A stretch of 64,000 nt of DNA, taken from positions 761,501 to 825,500 of the forward strand of contig NZ_JBBOWX010000001.1 of the NCBI RefSeq assembly GCF_038007285.1. The letters are read 5' to 3'. This DNA is from Sporosarcina sp. FSL K6-3457. GTDB lineage: Bacteria; Bacillota; Bacilli; Bacillales_A; Planococcaceae. Made by a program: the position numbers and the translations under genes. The notes under the pieces are model-generated. The model did no database searches. It was not told the origin of the DNA and worked only from the letters and a program-made list of their open reading frames with translations. This document shows, piece after piece, positions 54,647-63,978 of this stretch. Numbering within the stretch: position 1 is the first letter of the stretch; each line of letters starts with the position of its first letter.

Positions 54647-55385
54647 ATTTTGTAGCTGTAAGTTGTTTTCTTGTGAAAAAAATAATGGCGCCAATGACTG
54701 CCGTTAGAAAAAGCGCTGCAGCCGACACGAATAACTCGTCAACACCATTTTTTACTGCAATCCCTATAAATGCCCACATGAAGACGCTGCTAAGTGCTAT
54801 ATCCGCATGATGGTACAGGAAATGGAGTGCAATCGCAGTAGCGAAGGTCAAATAAATGACCGTCCATAATGGATCACTTAATCCCCAACCAGACCATTCG
54901 TGTAGTGTTAGGACATAACTGATATTGGCAATGGTTGCAAAGAAAATCCAACCGAGGTTAATAGCTATCGGGATTCTTCCGAATAATTGGTTGTCTTTCT
55001 TTGGATAGGTAAAGTAAAGGGCAAGTAACGCAAAGAGTAGCAAAGCCATGAAGACGATTGTCCAATTAAAGAAACCATAATGCCAAAGCAGGAGCCATAC
55101 GATATTAAGTAGGCAACTGGCGACAAACAGGGTAGCTCTCCAATTTTGTAGCGTTTGGGTAACATTTATATTATTTTGTCTAAAGCCATATAGCCAAAAG
55201 GCGAGTAGTACATAAATGATAGCCCAAAGTGCAAAGACATATCCCGCCGGCATAAATAGCACTGGTAATCTGCTTGCAATGACTGCTGTTGTACTTCCGT
55301 TAAAAGGTATACTATTTGCTGCTACATTGACAAGGCCAACTGCAATGAGCGAAAGGGTCATAATCATAATTCTATACATATTCAA
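54645..55385 (-). CDS. TspO/MBR-like tryptophan-rich membrane protein
   Basis: 246 residues with about seven membrane spans, longer than the five-span classical TspO (about 160). Motifs recalling the family: MPAGYVFALWAIIYVLLAFWLYGF and WLLLWHYGFFNW, with many tryptophans. Family members bind porphyrins or modulate stress responses. AGGAGG precedes the ATG. Monocistronic. Function in this organism unknown. Confidence 0.75.
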   Translation of the reverse strand: MNMYRIMIMTLSLIAVGLVNVAANSIPFNGSTTAVIASRLPVLFMPAGYVFALWAIIYVLLAFWLYGFRQNNINVTQTLQNWRATLFVASCLLNIVWLLLWHYGFFNWTIVFMALLLFALLALYFTYPKKDNQLFGRIPIAINLGWIFFATIANISYVLTLHEWSGWGLSDPLWTVIYLTFATAIALHFLYHHADIALSSVFMWAFIGIAVKNGVDELFVSAAALFLTAVIGAIIFFTRKQLTATK

Positions 55386-55540
55386 ATCCTCCTATTGAAT
55401 AGTATACATAGGAAAGGCGGACCCTGCGAAGGAAAGTGTGAAGTTTCCGTCACAATTAAAACTTGAATTAACAGAGAGTACAAAATTGGAACGTAATTAT
55501 GTCAAGCTGTAGTGGATACAGTTCGCATGCCGAAGTTTCA

Positions 55541-55549
55541 TGTTATAAT
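55541..55549 (+). promoter_or_regulatory. Extended -10 promoter for pepF
   Basis: TGT followed by TATAAT (55544-55549), 48 bases before the start codon. No clear -35. Confidence 0.55.
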
Positions 55550-55597
55550 TAAGAGGTGTTTTTAGAAAATTAAGAACGGTTGAAGGGGGAAGTTACG

Positions 55598-57400
55598 TTG
55601 ACACAACAAGCATATTCTGAAGTATGGGATCTTGATGTATTTTTCGAAGGTGGAAGTGATTCGCAACAATTGCGTACGCACCTAGATGATGTAAAAGAAA
55701 AGCTCAGTTCATTAGAGGAGACGGCTCGTGCATTTCAAATTCCAGCGTCATCCCTTGTAGCAAACGAAGTAGCAAATCTTATCGATTCGATAAAAGACGT
55801 GGCGCTGAATTTGTCGCAGGCAGGTGCTGTCATCGGGTGTTTCCTAGCAGCTGATACAACCGATAAAAAAGCATTAATTCTACAAGGAGAAACGACTGCA
55901 CTTAGTGCGCGATTTTCGACTGTGCTGTTGAAAGTCCAGCAAACATTGGCAAAGTCAGATGAGGATACATGGCAGGTGCTTACTAAATCGGATGAGCTAA
56001 AGGAATTTGAATTCGTACTTAATGAGTGGCGCGAAGAGGTTGCTTTGAAGCTTTCCGAAGAGGAAGAAAGCGTCATCACATCGTTAAGCGTTGATGGCTA
56101 TCATGGCTGGGGTCAATTATATGACTTGCTTGTCCGAGATATTAAAATTAAAATCGAAGTGGATGGCGTAGAAAAAGAACTATCTGTTGGGCAAGCTAAT
56201 AATTTAAGTTCACATGCTAGTGCTGATGTACGAAAGCGCTCATTTGAAGCGTTGGAAGAAGCATGGGGAGCAAAAGAAGATTTCTTCGCTTCTGCATTGA
56301 ATCGGCTTGCAGGGTTTAGGCTTGCAGTATACAAAAAACGCGGATGGGATTCTGTCTTGAAGGAGCCGCTTTTGCGTAACCGTATGAGTGAGGAAACGCT
56401 CAATGCAATGTGGGCTGCGATTGGGGCCAATAAAGCACCATTTGTGGAATACTTGAACGTCAAGGCAAAAATGCTAGGTACGGAAAAGATGAATTGGTAT
56501 GACATGGATGCACCAGTGACAGCATCGACGAAAAAACTATCCTATCAGGAAGGTGCACAATTCATCTTGCAACATTTTGGCGAATTTGGTCCTGAGCTCG
56601 AAGCGTTCTCGAGGAAGGCGTTTGAAGACAGCTGGATTGAGGCGGAAGATCGCCCAAACAAACGACCGGGTGGTTTCTGTACGGGTATGCCGATGTCAGA
56701 GCAGTCTCGTATCTTTATGACTTATAGTGGAACGATGTCGAACGTTGCGACACTTGCTCATGAACTTGGTCATGCATTCCATTCTTACACATTGCGCCCG
56801 GTTCATTGGATGAATCGCCAATATGCAATGGGCGTTGCAGAAACAGCATCGACATTTGCAGAGATGATTGTAGCTGATGCAGCTGTGAAAGCCGCAGAAA
56901 CGAATGAAGAAAAAATTGCATTGTTAGAAGATAAAATTCAGCGTAGTGTGGCATTTTTTATGAATATTCATGCGCGGTTTTTATTTGAAACAAGATTTTA
57001 TGAGGAACGAAAAAATGGTATTGTTTCATCTGAAAGATTGAACGACTTGATGGTAGAGGCGCAGCAAGAAGCTTATGGGGATGCACTTGACACAACACAT
57101 CCACACTTCTGGGCATCAAAGCTGCATTTCTATATTACAAGTACACCGTTCTATAATTTCCCGTATACATTTGGCTACTTATTCTCATTAAGTATTTATG
57201 CAAAAGCATTAGAAGAAGGCCAAGGCTTTGAGCAGAAATATATGGCGCTATTACGTGACACAGCGGTGATGAGTGTTGAAGAGCTCGCGATGAAGCATCT
57301 TGGTGAAGATATTTCGCAACAGGAGTTTTGGGCAAAGGGAGTAGCATTATGTGTGAAGGATGTTAAGGAGTTCTTGGAACTTACTTCGGTAAAAGGGTGA
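55598..57400 (+). CDS. pepF: M3-family oligoendopeptidase F
   Basis: 600 residues. Cytoplasmic zinc peptidase cutting peptides of about 7-17 residues. The zinc site HELGHAFHSY (HEXXH, about 389-398) and downstream glutamate in AETASTFAEM (about 415-424) are intact. The N-terminal oligoendopeptidase domain fills residues 1-190. TTG 55598 is preferred over TTG 55580 because GAAGGGGG sits between them at the correct spacing. The acetyltransferase gene follows 7 bases later. Confidence 0.94.
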   Translation: MTQQAYSEVWDLDVFFEGGSDSQQLRTHLDDVKEKLSSLEETARAFQIPASSLVANEVANLIDSIKDVALNLSQAGAVIGCFLAADTTDKKALILQGETTALSARFSTVLLKVQQTLAKSDEDTWQVLTKSDELKEFEFVLNEWREEVALKLSEEEESVITSLSVDGYHGWGQLYDLLVRDIKIKIEVDGVEKELSVGQANNLSSHASADVRKRSFEALEEAWGAKEDFFASALNRLAGFRLAVYKKRGWDSVLKEPLLRNRMSEETLNAMWAAIGANKAPFVEYLNVKAKMLGTEKMNWYDMDAPVTASTKKLSYQEGAQFILQHFGEFGPELEAFSRKAFEDSWIEAEDRPNKRPGGFCTGMPMSEQSRIFMTYSGTMSNVATLAHELGHAFHSYTLRPVHWMNRQYAMGVAETASTFAEMIVADAAVKAAETNEEKIALLEDKIQRSVAFFMNIHARFLFETRFYEERKNGIVSSERLNDLMVEAQQEAYGDALDTTHPHFWASKLHFYITSTPFYNFPYTFGYLFSLSIYAKALEEGQGFEQKYMALLRDTAVMSVEELAMKHLGEDISQQEFWAKGVALCVKDVKEFLELTSVKG

Positions 57401-57407
57401 ATAGCTA

Positions 57408-57953
57408 TTGATTTTGCTTGAAGGAGAAACTTGTTACTTACGGATATTGACAGAGGAAGACGCATCGCTCTTTACAAAATTACTTACTGCCAATAAAGAT
57501 TATTGGTCTGTATTTGAACCACGCCATGAAGCAAGCTATTTTAGCGTCAGTGTTCAGAAAGAGAAAATTAGAGAGTCAATTTATCAAATGCGGGACAGGA
57601 GAGAATATAACTTCGGTATATTTGATTCCAATACGAGTAGGCTAGTCGGCCATATCTCGCTCTACAGTATTAAAAGGTTGCCCTTTTCGAGTGGCTTTGT
57701 AGGCTACTCCATTGATGAAAGAGAGATAGGACGGGGACTTGGAACGGAAGCTGTTCGCCTTGTGACAAATTTTGCATTTGGGAAAATTGCTTTACATCGG
57801 GTTGAAGCATTCGTTTCACCTCGTAATATTGGATCTATGAAAGTCTTGGAAAAGGCGGGTTATTGTCAAGAAGGTCTGATGCGAAAATTATTGTATATAA
57901 ACGGTGTCTGGGAAGATCACTATATGTATGCAACAATCGAGGATGATTTTTGA
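57408..57953 (+). CDS. GNAT N-acetyltransferase, RimJ/RimL-like
   Basis: 181 residues from a TTG. RimJ-type GNAT: ETCYLRILTEEDASLFTKLL start, GHISLYSIKR, then the acetyl-CoA loop SIDEREIGRGLGTEAVRLV and HRVEAFVSPRNIGSMKVLEKAGY. Such enzymes acetylate protein N-termini (often ribosomal) or antibiotics. Likely in one transcript with pepF. The substrate is unknown. Confidence 0.9.
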   Translation: MILLEGETCYLRILTEEDASLFTKLLTANKDYWSVFEPRHEASYFSVSVQKEKIRESIYQMRDRREYNFGIFDSNTSRLVGHISLYSIKRLPFSSGFVGYSIDEREIGRGLGTEAVRLVTNFAFGKIALHRVEAFVSPRNIGSMKVLEKAGYCQEGLMRKLLYINGVWEDHYMYATIEDDF

Positions 57954-57992
57954 AAGGGTAAGAATGTATTGCACAGATGGGCAATAAATATA

Positions 57993-58027
57993 AAAAGCCG
58001 ATACCTGTAAAAGGGCATCGGCTTTTG
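57993..58027. terminator. Terminator between convergent genes
   Basis: AAAAGCCGAT pairs with ATCGGCTTTT (right arm 58017-58026). Confidence 0.85.
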
Positions 58028-58051
58028 TCTATTTCCCAGGAAATAAGTCAA

Positions 58052-58627
58052 TCATTTCTTAGTTACAAAATCGTATCCATTGACAATAATATCGAGTTTC
58101 CCAGTATCAGGATGAGCTACTAGTCCGTGGATTGGAACATTTACATCCATCAAAGGATGATTTCGAGTAAGATCAACACTCATTTTGACACTTTCTGTTA
58201 CATCACTAAACCCATGAAGCCAATCTTTCATATTGACGCCAGAGTATTGTAAAGTTTTGAACAGACTTTTGTCAATACCTCGGTCCACCATTTGACCGAT
58301 AATATGATCTGTATTCGTAGAGCTCATACCACAATCATGATGTCCAATGATAAATACTTCGTCAGCCTGTAATTCATAGATGGCTAACAGTAAACTCCTC
58401 ATAACACTGCCGAATGGATGATTGACAATCGCGCCAGCACTTTTAATAATTTTGGCATCACCATTCTTTAAGTTCATCGCTTTAGGTAACAATTCAATTA
58501 ACCGTGTGTCCATACAAGTCAAAATTACGATATGCTTATCAGGAAATTTTGTTGTTGCATACTGTTCATATTGTTTCTCGCTGACGAATGTTTCGTTAAA
58601 CTCCAGAATTGTAGAGAGAATTGTCAT
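58052..58627 (-). CDS. Beta-type carbonic anhydrase, YtiB-like
   Basis: 191 residues. The zinc ligands are visible in TCMDTR (Cys and catalytic Asp-Arg dyad) and IIGHHDCGM (His and Cys). It interconverts CO2 and bicarbonate in the cytoplasm. The sequence matches Bacillus YtiB closely in memory (KFPDKHIVILTCMDTRLIELLPKAMNL). AGGCT precedes the ATG on the minus strand. Monocistronic. Confidence 0.94.
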   Translation of the reverse strand: MTILSTILEFNETFVSEKQYEQYATTKFPDKHIVILTCMDTRLIELLPKAMNLKNGDAKIIKSAGAIVNHPFGSVMRSLLLAIYELQADEVFIIGHHDCGMSSTNTDHIIGQMVDRGIDKSLFKTLQYSGVNMKDWLHGFSDVTESVKMSVDLTRNHPLMDVNVPIHGLVAHPDTGKLDIIVNGYDFVTKK

Positions 58628-58676
58628 AGTAAGCCTCCAGTTTTTTTAATAAGTCTTATAATACAGATATATATGT

Positions 58677-58707
58677 AAAAAGAAAAGAGTTGCCAGGCGG
58701 CAACTCT
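58677..58707 (-). terminator. Minus-strand terminator of the 46-residue gene
   Basis: A 9-bp stem (58686-58694 with 58699-58707) with a T-rich tail on the minus strand. The stem touches the stop codon of the small ORF. Confidence 0.8.
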
Positions 58708-58847
58708 TAAAATTTATTTTCTGGTTTCGGATCAATTGTTTCAGAATCGGAAGCAATGAAAACTGTTTGGAGACTTCTCATAATAAATAATCCGGAAATA
58801 CCAAGACAGACCATGAAACCGATGACTGTTGTGAACATTAAGCCCAT
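58707..58847 (-). CDS. Single-span small membrane protein, 46 residues
   Basis: ATG at 58847 with GAGGGG about 9 bases upstream. Residues about 3-23 form one hydrophobic span (MFTTVIGFMVCLGISGLFIM) and the rest is an acidic tail (ASDSETIDPKPENKF). Strong ribosome site, membrane topology and an immediate terminator make it a credible gene. Size and form are like the small YtzI-type proteins of Bacillus, but I cannot confirm this. Confidence 0.7.
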   Translation of the reverse strand: MGLMFTTVIGFMVCLGISGLFIMRSLQTVFIASDSETIDPKPENKF

Positions 58848-58955
58848 GTATAAGACCCCTCTCTATAATGATAGTTAGCCTTGGCTTTCATTATACAGTA
58901 TAAAGTTGTATTTTTTAAGGGGTAAATAAAAATATGTCATGAATTGTGAAGTTTT

Positions 58956-60188
58956 TTAGAAGCCCCAATTACCTGCACGGAATACTGGTTCAGTAGATCC
59001 ATCATCGAAAACTCCATCAATATCCATTTCCTCAGACCCAATCATAAAGTCAACATGTGTGATACTTTGGTTCAAGCCATGCTGTTCAAGCTCCTCACGG
59101 GACATCTTCTTGCCACCCTCGATACAAAATGCGTAAGCACTGCCAAGAGCGAAGTGATTTGATGCATTTTCGTCGAACAATGTATTATAGAAGAGCAACC
59201 CAGATTGTGAAATAGGCGAAGCATGTGGAACGAGTGCGACTTCTCCAAGATGTTTCGCCCCTTCGTCTGTATCGATAAGTCGCTTTAATACCTCTTCTCC
59301 CTGCTCAGCTGAAACATCTGTTACACGTCCATTTGTAAATGTAATTTTGAAGTTATCGATGATGTTGCCACCATAGCTTAATGGTTTTGTGCTGGATACA
59401 TAGCCATTGACGCCTGTTTTCAAAGGAACCGTGAAGACCTCCTCAGTTGGCATATTTGCCATGAATGTATGTCCTTTTTCATTGACACTGCCTGCGCCAC
59501 ACCATAAATGGCCTTCAGGTAACTCGACTGTTAAATCTGTACCTGGCGCTGTGTAATGCAGTTTACGGAAGCGTTTGTTATTCAAATAGTCGACTTTTGC
59601 GTGTAAGTTGTTGTCATGTTCAACCCAAGATTGAATTGGATCTTCTTGGTCTGCACGGACAGCTTTGAAAATAGCATCCCATAGTGCGGGCACTTGGTCA
59701 CCTGTGGGAAGTTCTGGGAACACTTTGGCAGCCCATGCTTCGGACGGTGATGCAATAACTGTCCAGCTAATTTTGTCAGACTGAACGTATTGACGGTACT
59801 TATCAAGTGCTTGACCAGTTGCTTTTTGAGAATCGGCGATGCGTGAAGGATCAATTCCATTCAAAAGATCTGGGCTTTGGGAAATGATGCTCATAAATGC
59901 TGCACCCTTCTCTGCAAGTTGTTCGCGTTCCATCACTTTCCATTCCGGAAATTCAGCAAAAGAGTCAGCTGGTGCTTTTTCATAACGTAAACGGGAAACG
60001 ACATCATCGGCCCAATCTACAAATACTTGGCGAGCTCCTGCATTATAAGCTTTTTCTGTGATGACACGGACGAACTCAGTTGCTTCAGTTGAAGCACTAA
60101 TATAAAGATATTGGTTTGGTTGAATATTAACCCCCACATTTACTGCAAGCTCAGCGTAGCTTGACAATTGTTGTTCAAAAGTTGACAT
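58956..60188 (-). CDS. ampS: M29-family aminopeptidase
   Basis: 410 residues, a thermophilic-aminopeptidase-type cytoplasmic enzyme releasing N-terminal amino acids with two divalent metals. Recognisable family segments: YAELAVNVGVNIQPNQYL start, TDLTVELPEGHLWCGAG, ANMPTEEVFTVPLKTGVNGYV (metal-binding Glu), and THVDFMIGSEEMDIDGV near the C-terminus (His and Asp ligands). AAAGGAGC precedes the ATG. Monocistronic. Confidence 0.93.
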   Translation of the reverse strand: MSTFEQQLSSYAELAVNVGVNIQPNQYLYISASTEATEFVRVITEKAYNAGARQVFVDWADDVVSRLRYEKAPADSFAEFPEWKVMEREQLAEKGAAFMSIISQSPDLLNGIDPSRIADSQKATGQALDKYRQYVQSDKISWTVIASPSEAWAAKVFPELPTGDQVPALWDAIFKAVRADQEDPIQSWVEHDNNLHAKVDYLNNKRFRKLHYTAPGTDLTVELPEGHLWCGAGSVNEKGHTFMANMPTEEVFTVPLKTGVNGYVSSTKPLSYGGNIIDNFKITFTNGRVTDVSAEQGEEVLKRLIDTDEGAKHLGEVALVPHASPISQSGLLFYNTLFDENASNHFALGSAYAFCIEGGKKMSREELEQHGLNQSITHVDFMIGSEEMDIDGVFDDGSTEPVFRAGNWGF

Positions 60189-60374
60189 GAATGATTGCTC
60201 CTTTCCTTACTATTTATAATAATACCAAGATACTGTTGAAGCCTGCAACGTCAAAATACGAAGTGAATTGTGGCAGTTTGTTAAAATCACCATATTTTTT
60301 CTATCCTTGTTCCTAAAGAAATTAAGAAAGATGCCGAAATAAGAAGAAGAATGGAATTTTTGGAGGTTCAACCT

Positions 60375-61193
60375 ATGGATTTATCAACGGTTTTAGGGCT
60401 TGTACTTGGACTTGTCGCATTATTGATTGGAATGGTTATGAAAGGTGTTGCACTTACGAGTTTACTGAACACGGCGGCTATTCTTATCATCATTGCAGGG
60501 ACAATTGCATCGGTCGTTATCGCTTTTCCTACGAATGAATTGAAACGTGTACCGAAGCTATTTGGTATAATCTTTAAAGAGCAAAAACTTGCATCAGATG
60601 CAAATATCATTCGCATGTTCTCGGGGTGGGCAGATGTTGCACGTCGTGAGGGGCTACTATCGCTTGAAGCAAAGACGGACGATATTAAAGACCCATTTTT
60701 AAAAAATGGTCTTGGCTTAGCGATTGATGGACAAAACGCAGATTATATCCGTGATGTTCTTAGCGAAGAAGTAGATGCAATGGAGGATCGCCATGCGGCT
60801 GGTGCGTTGATCTTTTCGCAAGCAGGTACATATGCGCCGACACTCGGGGTTCTAGGGGCTGTAGTAGGACTTATTGCTGCGCTGGGGGATTTAACTGATA
60901 TTGAAAAGTTAGGTACTGCCATTTCAGCAGCATTCGTAGCTACATTACTTGGGATTTTTACAGGGTACGTTCTTTGGCACCCTTTTGCCAATAAGTTGAA
61001 ACGTAAATCGGCAGATGAAGTTCGCCAAAAAATGATGATGATTGAAGGAATTCTCTCTGTGCTTGAAGGGGAGGCACCACGTGTGATTGAACAGAAACTA
61101 TCTTCTTATTTATCAGCTGACGAGCGTCTGAAACTAGCGGCTAAAAATGATGATGGTAAGAAGGGAGAGAGCTCGTTTGCCGAAGAGACGTAA
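60375..61193 (+). CDS. motA: Flagellar motor stator protein MotA
   Basis: 272 residues, four membrane spans. The closest match I recall is Bacillus subtilis MotA rather than MotP: AILIIIAGTIASVVIAFPTNELKRVPKLF, LKNGLGLAIDGQNADYIRDVL, GTYAPTLGVLGAVVGLIAAL and TGYVLWHPFANKLKRKS. The cytoplasmic loop contacts the rotor protein FliG. ATG 60375 follows TGGAGG at 60360-60365; an in-frame ATG at 60351 precedes the site. The end overlaps motB by 17 bases. Confidence 0.95.
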   Translation: MDLSTVLGLVLGLVALLIGMVMKGVALTSLLNTAAILIIIAGTIASVVIAFPTNELKRVPKLFGIIFKEQKLASDANIIRMFSGWADVARREGLLSLEAKTDDIKDPFLKNGLGLAIDGQNADYIRDVLSEEVDAMEDRHAAGALIFSQAGTYAPTLGVLGAVVGLIAALGDLTDIEKLGTAISAAFVATLLGIFTGYVLWHPFANKLKRKSADEVRQKMMMIEGILSVLEGEAPRVIEQKLSSYLSADERLKLAAKNDDGKKGESSFAEET

Positions 61194-61935
61194 GAAGAAA
61201 AAAGAAGAACACGGAGTTGATGAATCCTGGCTTTTGCCATACGCCGACCTTCTGACGCTTCTTTTCGCACTTTTCGTGGTACTTTTTGCATCCAGTACAA
61301 TAGACGAGTCGAAACTCAATCAGATATCATCGGTTTTCAATCAAATATTTGATGGTGGACATGGTATGATGGATCATGCTGCACCTACAGCTGTTCCTAT
61401 ACCTAAAGATTCAGTAGGCACCAATGAGGAAAATACATCTTATTTGGAAGATCAAAAGTCACTCGGTGAAATTCAAGAGAGTTTGGATGAATATATCGCA
61501 GTAAATGAATTGGAAAATCAATTTAAAACAAAATTGACGGATGAGGGACTGCTTATTACAATCAGAGATAGTATTCTGTTTAGTACGGGGAAAGCGACGA
61601 TACGTGAGGAGTACAAGTCGATTGCTGGTGACCTTACTGAACTGCTTGTCTTTGATCCACCCCGTCAGATTGTAATAGGTGGGCATACTGATAATGTTCC
61701 GATACGCAATGCCGAGTTTCAATCAAACTGGGAACTGAGTGCAATTCGGGCAGTAAATTTCTTAGAAATACTTATTCAAAATGAAAATATTGACCCGTTA
61801 CTCTTTAGCACGAAGGCTTATGGTGAAAATCAACCAGTTGCATCAAATGATACAGCAGAGGGTCGCGATCAAAATCGTCGGGTAGAAGTACTTATTCAAC
61901 CACTTGTCCTCAAAGATGGAACGTCATTTGAATAA
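61177..61935 (+). CDS. motB: Flagellar motor stator protein MotB
   Basis: 252 residues from TTG 61177 (AGGGAGAG upstream). A very basic N-terminus, one span with the ion-binding aspartate in PYADLLTLLF (Asp24), a plug/linker and a C-terminal OmpA peptidoglycan-binding domain (IVIGGHTDNVPI, NWELSAIRAVNFL, GRDQNRRVEV). It anchors the MotA stator to the wall and conducts ions, probably protons judging from similarity to MotB rather than MotS. Confidence 0.95.
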   Translation: MPKRRKKKKEEHGVDESWLLPYADLLTLLFALFVVLFASSTIDESKLNQISSVFNQIFDGGHGMMDHAAPTAVPIPKDSVGTNEENTSYLEDQKSLGEIQESLDEYIAVNELENQFKTKLTDEGLLITIRDSILFSTGKATIREEYKSIAGDLTELLVFDPPRQIVIGGHTDNVPIRNAEFQSNWELSAIRAVNFLEILIQNENIDPLLFSTKAYGENQPVASNDTAEGRDQNRRVEVLIQPLVLKDGTSFE

Positions 61936-61950
61936 TAGTAAACGATAAAA

Positions 61951-61988
61951 AAATTCACCAATAGGAAAGTCTACTGGTGAATTTTTTT
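61951..61988 (+). terminator. Terminator of motAB
   Basis: A 10-bp stem (61951-61960 with 61975-61984) with a T-rich tail. Confidence 0.88.
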
Positions 61989-61998
61989 CTATATACTT

Positions 61999-62164
61999 TG
62001 AATTAAATAATCCGACTACCCGCCGATTTCCGTTACGAGCGGACGCTTTCCGCGGGCACGGCTTCAGCCTCCTCGTCACTGCGTTCCAGCGGGGTCTTCA
62101 GCTCGCGCTGTTCCCGCTGGAGTCGCCGCTCTTCACTCCAATCGGCTGGAGAAAAATTAATTCA
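61999..62164 (+). repeat. Dispersed repeat family B, full copy
   Basis: GC-rich stretch flanked by AATTAAATAATCCG and AAAATTAATTCAA. The interior has GCGGACGCTTTCCGC, CCAGCGGGGTCTTCAGCTCG and CGCTGTTCCCGCTGG inverted pairs. Its reverse complement matches 6660-6714. It contains no gene. Confidence 0.85.
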
Positions 62165-62189
62165 ACTTATATATCTAACTATTGATGAC

Positions 62190-62411
62190 CTATTTCCTCA
62201 ACGAGCCTAGTTCCGCCACGATGGCTTGCATTTCATTTGGTGTAATTGTGTCGCGCTTCATAACCATTTCGTACATATAGTGCAAATCTTCATATTGTGA
62301 AGTGCTGAAATTCTCTGCTTTCATTGCATCTACGTTAACCATACGAAGCTTTTCTTTAATTTGTTCAATCATGTACATGACGTTTTCTGGTGTTGGTTGT
62401 GTTAAATCCAT
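62190..62411 (-). CDS. DUF1128 family protein (YfkK-like)
   Basis: 73 residues, cytoplasmic, helical. The C-terminal MVMKRDTITPNEMQAIVAELGSLRK region is the hallmark of DUF1128, found across Bacillales including YfkK. AAAGGTGGGC precedes the ATG on the minus strand. Function unknown. Confidence 0.92.
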   Translation of the reverse strand: MDLTQPTPENVMYMIEQIKEKLRMVNVDAMKAENFSTSQYEDLHYMYEMVMKRDTITPNEMQAIVAELGSLRK

Positions 62412-62475
62412 GACAGTTGCCCACCTTTCATTTGCTTGGCATTAATCATTTCATTAATCTAACGTAGTGTCAACA

Positions 62476-62606
62476 TCAATTGCGCCTCGGCGTAATTGCG
62501 TCGGGATTTTGAATTGTGCATAGCACAATTAACTCCCCTCAAAATCCTTGACATCCGCCGGAGGCTTAACTTGAATCAGCAAATGTATTTGCTGATTCAA
62601 GTTAAA
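62476..62606 (+). repeat. Dispersed repeat family C copy
   Basis: It shares TGCGTCGGGATTTT and GACATCCGCCGGAGG with 29883-30062. It ends in a perfect hairpin (TTAACTTGAATCAGCAAAT and its complement) that abuts the stop codon of the symporter gene, so it may serve as that gene's terminator. Confidence 0.82.
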
Positions 62607-62607
62607 G

Positions 62608-63978
62608 TTAAGCAGTTCTTTTAGCTTCTTTCTTTGCTGCTTCCTCTTCTTTCATTTTTACTTGGAAGCGTTTTGTTTCATATACAATAACACCAGACAA
62701 GCCTAGGAGACCGATTAAGTTTGGAATGGCCATGAGTCCATTCATGACGTCAGCGAATGACCATACGATGTCGAGTGTTGCTGTAGCTCCTACGAAGATA
62801 AATAAAACAAATGCAACCCGGTAAAGGATTACGAATTTTTGATTCGGCACCAAGTATTGGAAACATTTTTCGCCGTAATAGCTCCAACCTAAAATTGTAG
62901 AAGAGGCAAAGAAAATCAGGCCAATTGCCACGATGAATGGTCCAGCGTCTCCTAGGAAAGTACCGAATGCAGCAGCTGTTAGATCACCTGCTGAAATAGA
63001 AGTATCTTTCCACTGATTAGACATAACAATCGTTACACCTGTAATCGAACAAATAATAAGCGTATCGAAAAATACCTGTGTCATGGAAATGAGTGCTTGC
63101 CTACCGGGTAGGTCTGTTTTGGCGGCAGCTGCAGCGATTGGTGCGGATCCAAGACCCGCCTCATTGGAGAATAGGCCACGAGCAACTCCGAAGCGTATAA
63201 CGGTACCAATTGCACCGCCTGCTAGCGCCTGTCCGCTAAATGCATCTGAGAAAATCAATCCAAATGCAGCAGGAACAAGTTCGAAATTCATGATAACGAC
63301 AATCGCACCTGCGATAAAATAGAAAAGTGCCATAATCGGAACGAAAAATGCTGTCACTCTTCCAATTGATTTAATACCACCAAGAATAACGAGTGCTCCA
63401 AAAATAAGGAGTCCAATACCCGTAGCCCAGTGTGGAACATCGAAAGTAAGTTTCATGACATCGGCAACTGCTTTTGCTTGTGTCCCGTTCCCAATGCCAA
63501 ATGCTGCAATGGCGCCGAAAAGAGCAAAAAGGACCCCGAGCCATTTTTGTTTCAATCCATGCTCGAGATAATACATTGGTCCGCCGGCCATTTGACCTTG
63601 AGAGTCTTTTACACGGTATTTAACTGCTAGAATGGCTTCCCCATATTTTGTTGCCATACCGAAAAATCCTGCTAGCCACATCCAGAAAACTGCTCCTGGT
63701 CCCCCCATGACTACGGCAGTCGCAACCCCAACAATATTCCCGACCCCAACAGTTGCGGCCATAGCTGTCATAAGTGCCTGAAATTGTGAAATATCCCCGT
63801 CTGCTTTTTTATCATGATTCTTTGAAAAAACCTGCTTTAATGAATACGGTAAAAGTCGTACTTGAATAAATGCGAGTCTAGCTGTTAAGAAAATCCCTGT
63901 TCCAACGAGTAGGATAAGAAGTGGCGGTCCCCAAATAACTCCACCAATCTTATCTAAAAAACCTTGTAATGCATCCAT
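62608..63978 (-). CDS. Sodium:alanine/glycine symporter, AGCS family
   Basis: 456 residues with about 11 membrane spans. AGCS signatures: TARLAFIQVRLLPYSLKQVF, QALMTAMAATVGVGNIVGVATAV (substrate and Na+ site), GPGAVFWMWLAGFFGMATKYGE, and RGLFSNEAGLGSAPIAAAAAKT. It imports alanine or glycine with Na+. The ATG at 63978 has a purine-rich AAAGGGGG site upstream on the minus strand. Full length. The stop lies one base from a family C repeat. Confidence 0.95.
   Translation of the reverse strand: MDALQGFLDKIGGVIWGPPLLILLVGTGIFLTARLAFIQVRLLPYSLKQVFSKNHDKKADGDISQFQALMTAMAATVGVGNIVGVATAVVMGGPGAVFWMWLAGFFGMATKYGEAILAVKYRVKDSQGQMAGGPMYYLEHGLKQKWLGVLFALFGAIAAFGIGNGTQAKAVADVMKLTFDVPHWATGIGLLIFGALVILGGIKSIGRVTAFFVPIMALFYFIAGAIVVIMNFELVPAAFGLIFSDAFSGQALAGGAIGTVIRFGVARGLFSNEAGLGSAPIAAAAAKTDLPGRQALISMTQVFFDTLIICSITGVTIVMSNQWKDTSISAGDLTAAAFGTFLGDAGPFIVAIGLIFFASSTILGWSYYGEKCFQYLVPNQKFVILYRVAFVLFIFVGATATLDIVWSFADVMNGLMAIPNLIGLLGLSGVIVYETKRFQVKMKEEEAAKKEAKRTA

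Noticed and set aside
55430..55470. Fnr-type box near 55436 (TGTGA...TCACA)
   Set aside because: The half-sites are separated by 8 bases instead of 6 and the spacing to a -10 is wrong.
60375..61935. Sodium-type stator MotPS
   Set aside because: Sequence patterns match the proton-type MotA/MotB of Bacillus subtilis more closely than MotP/MotS as I recall them.
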